The notes below the pieces were generated by a model. The model was not told the DNA's origin and ran no database searches. It was given only the letters and a program-made list of their open reading frames with translations. This document shows, piece after piece, positions 34,995 to 42,944 of a stretch of 64,000 nt of DNA. The position numbers and the translations under genes are program-made. Within the stretch, counting starts at the first letter, position 1. Every line of letters starts with the position of its first letter. Source of the DNA: Lysinibacillus contaminans. Lineage in GTDB: Bacteria; Bacillota; Bacilli; Bacillales_A; Planococcaceae. The stretch spans positions 1,240,001 through 1,304,000 of the forward strand of contig NZ_LGRV01000003.1 of NCBI RefSeq assembly GCF_001278945.1, in the 5' to 3' direction.

Positions 34995-36656
34995 CTATGT
35001 GGTTTTTTTTATAGTTTCATTTTGAATCATGGTCTGTACTTCTACTAATAGTTCATCTGGAAATTGAAATTCTTTTGATAATTCTTCTACATCGACGGCT
35101 TCTGGTCCACTTATAATTTTCACAATCCGTTGTATCTTTTCGTCTGCGATAGGAGGCATCGTGGAAGTATTGACAATTCTCGATGAGGCATCACGTTGCC
35201 AGTTCACCTCATCTACATGTCCTTGAATATATACATTGCTATTTTCCTGAACGACTGCTCCCAGTTTCACATTGGATAAATTTGTATTTATTATCTCGAT
35301 TAGCGAACCATTGGTAATCGCAAAAAACGTGCGCTCTGTTTCATCTACTTGACTATTCTCCACACGTCCAATCGATTTATCTGACCATAGAATAGAATAC
35401 GGCCCCTCGACACAATCGACAAACTGACTGTTCGCAATCTCAAAAATAGAATCAATACAAGAAATCCCGTTGCCTTCCATATGTGAAAACGTACAATTAT
35501 CCGTGAATAATCGGCAATTATTTAAATACACCAGATGACTCCCAAGTTCGCGTATCGTCGTATCCTTTAGCATAATTTTCGCATGATCATTCCCAAAAAT
35601 ACCACCAGACTGTCCAATCTGAATAACTGTATTATCCATTTCCAAGCCACTTGCATCGACAATTACATGAAACAGTTTATGGTTTGTGACTTCGCTATCC
35701 GTCACAATAACATCGGCTTCATTGACAAGATGAATCCCCGTTGTACTTCCGTTCTTCACACAACATTTACGTATTTCTGCTCTACTATTTTCAATAAAAA
35801 TCTGCGGCTTCGCATGACCATATACATCACAATCATAAATTATAGCCTTCGACAGTTCCCCAACGTAAATACCCTTACCTTGTCCATCAGCAAAGACTGA
35901 GTTCACAGCTCTCAACTCACTTTTATACACAATAACATCCGTACTTACATGCTGTTTTACAACACAATTATCCATGATTACTTTTGAGCCTTCCAACGCT
36001 TGAATACCTGAACCCTGCCCTTGGTGAATCAGCGTGTTTTTTACCGACAATGTACTATTGGCTGTAACTATTTGTGCTTTGTCATGCCCATGTATCTCAC
36101 AATCGACCAAATCCATTTTTACATTTTGTAGTGCAAAAATCCCGTTTGCTTGCCCCTCTAATAATTTACTGCGTAGCATCGTAAGTTCGCTATTTTGCAC
36201 AATAATTTGCGCTTTTGGATGATGTTGAATCGTAGAGGTTTCCAGCATCACACTAGATCCATTATCAATTCGTAAACCGTATGGAATTGCCGGGCTACCT
36301 AAGATGTCTACATTTTTCATCGCTAAGCTACCAAAGTTAACCGTTACTTGTGCACTGCCTGTTTGCTTTTCCACAACACAGTTTTCTAAATGTAGATTCC
36401 CTTTAATATACAAGCCTCGCCCCTGACTAAAGCGAATATTACACATTTCAGCGTTCACATTGTAGCGAATGAAGACACTCCCTTTAATCGTGACATCCCC
36501 TTTTCCATAAAGCTTAAGGCGTTTCGAAACGTCAACGATTTCTTCATAAATACCACCGTTAATTTCTATCTGGTCACCAGCTTCAGCATCTTGAACCGCT
36601 TGCCCAATGGTCTGATAGCGGTACATAAGACTTTTTTTCACGATTATTGTCTTCAT
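34995..36656 (-). CDS. right-handed parallel beta-helix repeat protein
   Basis: This 553-residue protein consists of a pectin-lyase-like beta helix from about 15 to 490. Turns repeat about every 23 residues with 'N/D-S-x-L/V-x-(hydrophobic)-x-x-(S/T/C)-x-(hydrophobic)-x-x-G-x-x-x-G-I', and the two-turn repeat spacing is about 46. A C-terminal helical tail (about 500-553) follows. There is no signal peptide. The ATG at 36656 is 7 nt after GGAAGGAC; the GTG two codons upstream is closer to it. It may bind or cleave a polysaccharide; no catalytic set is evident. Confidence 0.75.
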   Translation of the reverse strand: MKTIIVKKSLMYRYQTIGQAVQDAEAGDQIEINGGIYEEIVDVSKRLKLYGKGDVTIKGSVFIRYNVNAEMCNIRFSQGRGLYIKGNLHLENCVVEKQTGSAQVTVNFGSLAMKNVDILGSPAIPYGLRIDNGSSVMLETSTIQHHPKAQIIVQNSELTMLRSKLLEGQANGIFALQNVKMDLVDCEIHGHDKAQIVTANSTLSVKNTLIHQGQGSGIQALEGSKVIMDNCVVKQHVSTDVIVYKSELRAVNSVFADGQGKGIYVGELSKAIIYDCDVYGHAKPQIFIENSRAEIRKCCVKNGSTTGIHLVNEADVIVTDSEVTNHKLFHVIVDASGLEMDNTVIQIGQSGGIFGNDHAKIMLKDTTIRELGSHLVYLNNCRLFTDNCTFSHMEGNGISCIDSIFEIANSQFVDCVEGPYSILWSDKSIGRVENSQVDETERTFFAITNGSLIEIINTNLSNVKLGAVVQENSNVYIQGHVDEVNWQRDASSRIVNTSTMPPIADEKIQRIVKIISGPEAVDVEELSKEFQFPDELLVEVQTMIQNETIKKTT

Positions 36657-36662
36657 ACACAC

Positions 36663-37047
36663 GTCCTTCCTGTCTTATAAGCATTGTATTTCATTCAAAC
36701 ACACCTTATTTTTTTCCAATATTCTACTAATCAGTATATACCCCATGAACTATATGTTATTCAATAATTGAAGGGCTTATTCTTGATTAGCACTAAAGTT
36801 ACGTACATAAAAGAAGAGAGCGCAAAGGAATTTAATCCTTGCGCTCTCTTTGCGGTTATTAAAGGTATGTGGTTGCATAAATTCGATGTTCAATAGCTCC
36901 ACACTTACTTAATCTATACAGATTCAGAAATCCCCTGCACGTTTTGTACTACTGCATATCTCTTATACCTAGATAATTACTTTTATCAACAAGTAGTACA
37001 AACCTAGTCTGGACTAGAATTAAATCCTTGTTAGTTTTTGTTTTCAT
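36663..37047. other. intergenic region with a terminator and an inverted repeat
   Basis: The terminator at 36813-36852 ends the lantibiotic-type operon. TTTGTACTACT (36943-36953) and AGTAGTACAAA (36992-37002) form a separate inverted repeat. Confidence 0.5.
36813..36852 (-). terminator. terminator of the LanFEG-like/two-component operon
   Basis: AGAGAGCGCAAAGGA pairs almost perfectly with TCCTTGCGCTCTCT around a short AT loop. Confidence 0.85.
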
Positions 37048-38406
37048 CTATAACATGGTCTTCAACAGCAGTAATTCTATGTGGACTTCCCCAAAATGGT
37101 TTTCATTATTTCCAACACACACACTCCCTTGATGCTGCTTAATCACTTTCTCTGTAAATGCTAAGCCTAGTCCATAATGTCCATTCTGTGTGCGCCCATA
37201 ATTTTCTGTATAAAATAATTGTGTTGCTTTTTGTAGTGCTTCTTCTGAAAAACCTGGTCCGCCATCAATGACAACAAATTGAACGATTTCTTGTTCTTGT
37301 TTAACTATTAATTTTACAATTTTGTTTTCAGGCGTTCTTTCCATTCCATTTAACAGTACATTACTTATAGCTCTAATCACCAAATGAATATCTATAAAAA
37401 GATGTATCTCTTTCATTGTTAGATTTTCTATTATCACATTATTATTCCTGAAATCACCAACTTCTTTCTCGAGTAAACTTAGTAACTGATTTACCGATAC
37501 TATTTCTTTATTAAGCATTATTTCTTTTTCATTGAGGTTAATTTCAATTACTTTTTGTATATATAATTCAATTTGTTTGATAGCATTCATAATATCCATA
37601 AAACTTTCTTCTAATTCGTCATCCATTGCTAATTCTAGTAGTTCAATATTCCCTTTAATAATTGTTAATGGAATCTTTATATCATGTATTAGGTAACTAA
37701 TTTGCTCCGTTTTCGAGTTTTTACTCTCAATCTCATTTTGTATCGATTTTATTAAAGCATCAGATAAACTTTCCATTGCTCCCATTACATCTTTATACTC
37801 AATAAACTTAACTTTTGGAAACTCAATATTAAGGTCTCTTTGTTTTATTTTCTCAGCTATATTTATAAGTTTTTGATTTTCTTGAAGAATGATTTTCCTG
37901 AATTTTCTGATGTAAAAGAATATAATAAAGCAATATAAAATTATAGAAGTAACTAATATTACTACTCCAACGTTCGGTATAATTTTTCTTAATACTGGAT
38001 CCGCAAATTGAACTTTCAGATTATAGTAAATCAAAATTGTTTGATTTTTACTTTCATATTTTAAAAAAGAAACTGTTTCATCATTCTCTTCATTTTGAAA
38101 AGTTTTTACTGCTTTTTCAACCATTCTAAAACTCAAATTACTTTTAACAATTTCATTTGTGGCATTATTGAAAATCACAAAATCAAGTTCAGGAGGAATC
38201 AAATTAAGATCAATATCGATTGAATGTTCGATGGAATCTTTTATTTTTTCAGATTTTTTTATCGGGTCATTTGCTGGAAGCAAAAAATCATTATTAAACC
38301 CCCATATAAAAATGTAGATATTCGCCAAAACTATCAATAATCCCAAAAAAACGATTTTCAAGATCCATTTTAAAAAATAAATAGATAACGTATTCTTTAA
38401 TCCCAT
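37048..38406 (-). CDS. sensor histidine kinase of a lantibiotic-type two-component system
   Basis: The 452-residue protein has two membrane helices around an extracellular sensor of about 115 residues. The HisKA motif is 'SYLIHDIKIPLTIIKGN' with the phosphorylated His, followed by a HATPase domain with N ('AISNVLLNGMERT'), G1 ('VIDGGPGFS') and G2 ('GHYGLGLAFTEKVI') boxes. It resembles NisK/SpaK-type kinases. The start ATG overlaps the last codons of the response regulator. It lies last in an operon with a LanFEG-type transporter. Confidence 0.9.
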   Translation of the reverse strand: MGLKNTLSIYFLKWILKIVFLGLLIVLANIYIFIWGFNNDFLLPANDPIKKSEKIKDSIEHSIDIDLNLIPPELDFVIFNNATNEIVKSNLSFRMVEKAVKTFQNEENDETVSFLKYESKNQTILIYYNLKVQFADPVLRKIIPNVGVVILVTSIILYCFIIFFYIRKFRKIILQENQKLINIAEKIKQRDLNIEFPKVKFIEYKDVMGAMESLSDALIKSIQNEIESKNSKTEQISYLIHDIKIPLTIIKGNIELLELAMDDELEESFMDIMNAIKQIELYIQKVIEINLNEKEIMLNKEIVSVNQLLSLLEKEVGDFRNNNVIIENLTMKEIHLFIDIHLVIRAISNVLLNGMERTPENKIVKLIVKQEQEIVQFVVIDGGPGFSEEALQKATQLFYTENYGRTQNGHYGLGLAFTEKVIKQHQGSVCVGNNENHFGEVHIELLLLKTML

Positions 38407-39065
38407 TTGTAGCCTACTCCCCAAATAGTATTTATAGGAGTTACATTGTAATCTGTAAATTTTTTTCGAATTACCCGAATATGCTCAATAATCGTTGAAA
38501 TTTGAGATTCACTTTCGATGGAATAAATCGAGTCATAAATGTGTTCTTTTGAGAAAGTCTTACCTTTGTTTAAAGCTAAAAGTTCACATATTTTATACTG
38601 CGTCTTTGTAAAACTCACTTCTTTTCCTTGAACCATAACCCTTTTCGCTTCTATATCAATTAAGATATTCCCATCAATAAAAGTACGATTTAAATTCTTC
38701 TTCGGTCTATTTTCCCTTCGCAAATGAGCCTCAATTCGAGCATTCATTTCATGGATGCTAAATGGCTTTAGAATATAGTCGTCCCCTCCAATAGATAAAC
38801 CTTTTACAATGGAATTTTCATCACTTTTTGCGGTCATAAATATGATAGGTATATCAATTAAAGGCCTTAACTTTTCACATATTTGAAAGCCGTCTTCTCC
38901 TGGCATCATGACATCCAATAAGATAATATCAAATTTATTAATTCCCTCTAACGTAATTTCATTTATACTTTCAAGAGTTGTCACTTCGTGTTTCTTCAAT
39001 TCTAACGCTTTTTTCACTAATCTTAAAATCGTAACATCATCATCAATAGTTAAGATATTCGCCAT
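38397..39065 (-). CDS. OmpR-family response regulator
   Basis: The 222-residue regulator has a receiver domain with phospho-acceptor Asp51 ('ILLDVMMPGEDGF'), Thr in 'IFMTAKSD', Lys in 'DYILKPFS', then a winged-helix DNA-binding domain ('ISTIIEHIRVIRKKF...VGYKWD'). The ATG at 39065 follows AAAAGGTG; the earlier TTG overlaps it. The partner kinase overlaps by 10 nt. It probably controls the upstream ABC genes. Confidence 0.92.
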   Translation of the reverse strand: MANILTIDDDVTILRLVKKALELKKHEVTTLESINEITLEGINKFDIILLDVMMPGEDGFQICEKLRPLIDIPIIFMTAKSDENSIVKGLSIGGDDYILKPFSIHEMNARIEAHLRRENRPKKNLNRTFIDGNILIDIEAKRVMVQGKEVSFTKTQYKICELLALNKGKTFSKEHIYDSIYSIESESQISTIIEHIRVIRKKFTDYNVTPINTIWGVGYKWD

Positions 39066-39109
39066 AACAAAACACCTTTTCAATATGAAATATTCTACTT
39101 GTCCCTTCT

Positions 39110-39865
39110 TTAATAACTAGCTTTTCTCCCGTCCCAATTTTTGAACCACAAAATACTTATTACGATTACACTAAGCGTAATAATAAATGCAGTTACACTT
39201 CCTTTTAATACACTTGTATATTTATCTACTAAGATTGATTGGCTAAATAAGTGTGTGCTGAAACGATTTGGCCAAGACCAAGGTAAAAATATCCAAACCT
39301 TATCTACTACTGAAGTTTGTGACAAGGCTGCTATGATCAATCCTGCAAATCCAGCTATACTGCACATCCCAATACCGTATTTATAACCAATCATTAAATA
39401 GAGAAAATACTGAAAAACACCGCAAATAATAAATACCATACCCGTCAAATAATAGTGAGCAATATTTATTTCAGCCACTCTAACTAAATATGCCAAAGCA
39501 AACGTATAAAGCGATATAGCTAAAAGTATAGCAAAGCCATATGAAACAATCATCATACTTATTTGGCTGCTAAAAGTTATAGCTTTGCGTTTAGTTAACC
39601 GAAGCATATTTTGAAAGTGTCCCGCTTCTTCTTCAGAATCAGAAACAACGCCGCAAATAATGGCGATTATTAGTGGTGTCCCGATTCCTAGTAATTCAAA
39701 GAAAAGACCATAAAGAGCCTGTGGATTTATAAAATCTTTTCTCACAGCTATATACATCACCAAAATCCCCGATATTGTTAAAGGAGTAAATAGATGCAGC
39801 AACAAAAACAAACTTCTCTTCCTTTTTTTAAATTCTGCTAACAGACATCTATAATGTTGAATCAA
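39110..39865 (-). CDS. lantibiotic immunity ABC permease (MutG/SpaG-like)
   Basis: This 251-residue protein has six membrane helices and matches LanG-type permeases ('GLFFELLGIGTPLIIAII', 'FLPWSWPNRFSTHLF'). It begins one base after the previous permease ends. With the E-type permease and F-type ATPase it expels lantibiotics from the membrane. No lantibiotic precursor or LanBC genes are in the window. Confidence 0.85.
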   Translation of the reverse strand: MIQHYRCLLAEFKKRKRSLFLLLHLFTPLTISGILVMYIAVRKDFINPQALYGLFFELLGIGTPLIIAIICGVVSDSEEEAGHFQNMLRLTKRKAITFSSQISMMIVSYGFAILLAISLYTFALAYLVRVAEINIAHYYLTGMVFIICGVFQYFLYLMIGYKYGIGMCSIAGFAGLIIAALSQTSVVDKVWIFLPWSWPNRFSTHLFSQSILVDKYTSVLKGSVTAFIITLSVIVISILWFKNWDGRKASY

Positions 39866-39866
39866 T

Positions 39867-40625
39867 TTACCTCACCTCTTGTTTTGCGAAAGATGTTGTA
39901 GTTAAAAATGTAATAAGGAAAAATAATAAAATACTAAAAAAGATTGCAATAGGTATGACAGAACTGCTCAACAATTCACTCTCTGGTGATAAAGGAATAC
40001 CATTTGAATGCAGATGGTTTAATGGCATCTGTACTCTTTGAGACCAAGCCCAAGGAACTGACCACCAATGTTCGGTTGCCGCATAGAATGTTCCTAAATT
40101 TAAGTTAAGCAAGCAATTAATAAGGAGGGTGGTAAACAGATTGGTTTTACGTGAAAGCCACAGGCAGAGCGGTATCTGCCACAATGTAGTTATTAACGTC
40201 ACTAATATTGCTAAAACACAATCAATTAATGATACTAAATAAGGGCTTGTCTTTATAATTAAGCTTGTTACAAGCATTACAGCTATTAAACAAACAGAAG
40301 CTAGAATTGCCAACCATGCTATTAATAAAATCCTACTAATTTCTTTTCTTTTTAAATCTATTGGTAAACCAACAATCGTTTTAAATGCCGTAGATTTTTT
40401 TTCAAGATTATTTAATAGCCCGGCAGTTAGCGCAATCAACACTGACAGCCACAAAACACCCCAGTGATTGATAATTGTTTCTATAGAAAACTTTAAAATT
40501 TCAGGACCTCCTAGAAATCCAAAAGCAACTGCAAGAGAAGAACATAGTAAAGGAATCACTAACGTCATTTTCCATATATTTGTTCGTTTCATTTTTAAAA
40601 TTTCTGATTTCAAATACACATTCAT
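39867..40625 (-). CDS. lantibiotic immunity ABC permease (MutE/EpiE-like)
   Basis: The 252-residue six-helix permease resembles LanE proteins, including 'TEHWWSVPWAWSQRVQMP'. It follows the ATPase gene by 12 nt and precedes LanG directly. Functional assignment is by family; substrate is not shown. Confidence 0.87.
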   Translation of the reverse strand: MNVYLKSEILKMKRTNIWKMTLVIPLLCSSLAVAFGFLGGPEILKFSIETIINHWGVLWLSVLIALTAGLLNNLEKKSTAFKTIVGLPIDLKRKEISRILLIAWLAILASVCLIAVMLVTSLIIKTSPYLVSLIDCVLAILVTLITTLWQIPLCLWLSRKTNLFTTLLINCLLNLNLGTFYAATEHWWSVPWAWSQRVQMPLNHLHSNGIPLSPESELLSSSVIPIAIFFSILLFFLITFLTTTSFAKQEVR

Positions 40626-40637
40626 TCAATACACCCC

Positions 40638-41342
40638 CTACTGCATGCTATGTTTTCTTACAATATCTGTGAAGAGTGTTTCTAGATCTTCATTCGAATT
40701 GTATTTCCCTTCATATCCTAAATTTCCATTGCTGATAATGGCAATATCATCCGCTAAATGCTCCACCTCAGATAACATGTGACTGGATAAAAGCACTGTA
40801 ATCCCTTGCTCTGGAAAAGAACTGATAAGTTGTCTTAATTCCTGAATACCAATAGGATCTAATCCATTTGTTGGTTCATCTAAAATTAATAATTTTGGAT
40901 TATTTAATATTGCCAAGGCAATGCCCAAACGTTGCTTCATCCCCATTGAAAAATTCCGCACACTTTTATTTCCCGTATTTGTTAGACCAACAATTTCAAG
41001 GACTTCTTGAATTCGTTCTTTAGGTAAACCCAGGATAGTTGTTAAGACACTTAAATTTTCTTTGGCTGATAGGTTTCCGTATAAAGGTGCAGATTCTATT
41101 AGAGAGCCAATATGGATTAAGTCTGCTCTACTCCAATTATGACCATCAAAAATCACTTCTCCGGAGGTTGGTTTAAGTAAACCAGAAATTATCTTAAGGG
41201 TAGTAGACTTCCCAGCGCCATTGGGACCCAGTAAACCATAGATAGTATTTTTGCGTACCTGGATAGTTAAGTTATTTAAAACCGTTTCTTTCCTATGTTT
41301 CCGTGTTAAATTTATTGTTTGCAAAATATATTCTTTTTCCAT
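40638..41342 (-). CDS. lantibiotic immunity ABC ATPase (LanF-like)
   Basis: This 234-residue ATPase has Walker A 'GPNGAGKST', signature 'FSMGMKQRLGIA', Walker B 'LLILDEPTNGLDP' and the H-loop 'LLSSHMLSE'. The sequence 'KNTIYGLLGPNGAGKST' and the BcrA/LanF type suggest bacitracin or lantibiotic transporters. It is first in a five-gene operon (F-E-G-R-K). Confidence 0.93.
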   Translation of the reverse strand: MEKEYILQTINLTRKHRKETVLNNLTIQVRKNTIYGLLGPNGAGKSTTLKIISGLLKPTSGEVIFDGHNWSRADLIHIGSLIESAPLYGNLSAKENLSVLTTILGLPKERIQEVLEIVGLTNTGNKSVRNFSMGMKQRLGIALAILNNPKLLILDEPTNGLDPIGIQELRQLISSFPEQGITVLLSSHMLSEVEHLADDIAIISNGNLGYEGKYNSNEDLETLFTDIVRKHSMQ

Positions 41343-41614
41343 TTATAAACACTCCTTTCTAGCAGTTGAAAATTATTGTACCTACTAAAAATCAAGATTT
41401 TATCAATATTTAACGATTAAAGTTGTACAAAAATAAAAATATTTGTTTCAAATGATTCCGTTCAATCCAAACACTACTTTTATTTCCTTCCACAGAAACG
41501 TCATTAATTATTGCATTCTCGTGCGATTTCTATATAATTAGCAATGAAGAAGAGACAAATTCCACAGACATTTCGTCGAAGTAATCATCTCCATCGCAAC
41601 TAAGGAGTGTTCAA

Positions 41615-42040
41615 ATGAAATTTAAAACTGAGTTACCTGAAAACTATGCAGACTTGAAAAAAGCTGCCAATTATACATCTAGCTGGCGTAATCGTTTAGA
41701 TGCTGTAAAAGCACTAAGTGTCTACAAGCATGAAAAAGTGATTGATTTACTAAACAACCGTGTTAAAGCTGATACTGTTTTCACAGTGCAACAAGCTGCT
41801 TTTGAGGCGCTAACAGCCTTTGGCGAAGATGTTAAACCACCTGTTCGTCGTAAATTCGAGCTAATTAAAGGCGCTGATAAAGTGTTCATACGCGTGAAGA
41901 AAAGCTTACCTGCTGATCATACAATCACAGATTTCGCTGAAAAGCTTAAACGTATGCGTCTAGATGTATATGATGCCTATGAAGGCCACCATGGCGAGAA
42001 TTTCCTTTCTTGGCTAGAAACAAAATGGCAATCAATCTAA
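41615..42040 (+). CDS. HEAT-repeat protein
   Basis: This 141-residue cytoplasmic protein has two HEAT-like helix pairs (about 20-75: 'SWRNRLDAVKALSVY', 'TVQQAAFEALTAFG'). The C-terminus ends 'FLSWLETKWQSI'. AAGGAGTGTTCAA precedes the ATG. It is conserved-looking in Bacillaceae, but I know no function. The strong terminator follows. Confidence 0.7.
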   Translation: MKFKTELPENYADLKKAANYTSSWRNRLDAVKALSVYKHEKVIDLLNNRVKADTVFTVQQAAFEALTAFGEDVKPPVRRKFELIKGADKVFIRVKKSLPADHTITDFAEKLKRMRLDVYDAYEGHHGENFLSWLETKWQSI

Positions 42041-42050
42041 ATGCCAACAT

Positions 42051-42096
42051 AAAAACGCGTTACGAAAAATGAAAGTTTTTCGTAACGCGTTTTTTG
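42051..42096. terminator. bidirectional terminator
   Basis: AAAACGCGTTACGAAAA pairs with TTTTCGTAACGCGTTTT, with a long A/T-flanked perfect stem. Confidence 0.9.
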
Positions 42097-42110
42097 TTGC
42101 TTATTGATTA

Positions 42111-42754
42111 TTATTTTTTGCGTTTCCACATCAAAATTCCAAGGAGCGCGCTAAGGATAATGATACTACCGATTAGCCAATAAGGGTTACCATCATCGAT
42201 ATGATCCGTGTTATCACCAGTTACAGCATCATCGATAGTGCTAGTTGGACCATATGAAAATCCACCCATTTGAAGCAATGAATGCTCACCCATATCAGGT
42301 TCTAGGTTCGCTGATAAAATGGAAATATAATCTTCTTCGTAAGCGTTGCATCTGGTTGTTCCAGATCTAGCTTACCATGAAATAGTGCAGTATTAATTTC
42401 TTTATAGGTAATATCTCCATCCAAAGACGAGAGATATTCTTCCTTAAGTGCTGATTGTGCATATTCGTCAACTGTCGTTCCTTCTAGACCAAAGAAGCCT
42501 CCTACTCAACCAGCAAAATCCTTGCGCGATAAATTTTCTGTACCGTTTAACACCATATCCACACCATTATAACCAAGAAGACCAAGGCTGTGTAACACCA
42601 TGATTTCTTGTAAATTCGGCGTTGATGCGGGTACATCTGTAAAGAGCATGCCTTTATCTGCTGTATGTGCATGAGCCACCGGAGCGATAAGTAGTGTACT
42701 CATTTGTATATATCTTTTCAAAAATATTCCACTTTTCAATAATGTAGTATACAT
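42111..42754 (-). pseudogene. SLH-like membrane-anchored protein, broken
   Basis: Joined frames would give a protein of about 214 residues: an N-terminal signal segment ending near 'APVAHAH', an SLH-like block ('FTDVPASTPNLQEIMVLHSLGLLGYN', quoted in parts: FTDVP, HSLGLLGYN, NLSRKDFAG) and a C-terminal transmembrane anchor ('LIGSIIILSALLGILM' and KRKK). A TGA replaces Trp at 42506-42508, and a frameshift occurs near 42325. Both lesions sit in otherwise intact sequence, so the decay is recent. The role is unknown. Confidence 0.7.
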
Positions 42755-42891
42755 ACTAAACTATTGAAAGTATGAAATTCGCTTAAGTAATAAACTACCA
42801 ATTTTTTCTTTATTGACCCAGGTTGAATTGTTTTTAACTCATTGTATCCAATAGATAATCTATCATTGCAACAAACTTACTAAAATAAAAA

Positions 42892-42942
42892 CAAGTCTTA
42901 TACGTAAGCGATATTTGAGACTTACGTATAAGACTTATTATT
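42892..42942 (-). terminator. terminator after the Cthe_2159-type gene
   Basis: AAGTCTTATACGTAAG pairs with CTTACGTATAAGACTT exactly, around a 12-nt loop. Confidence 0.85.
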
Positions 42943-42944
42943 TA

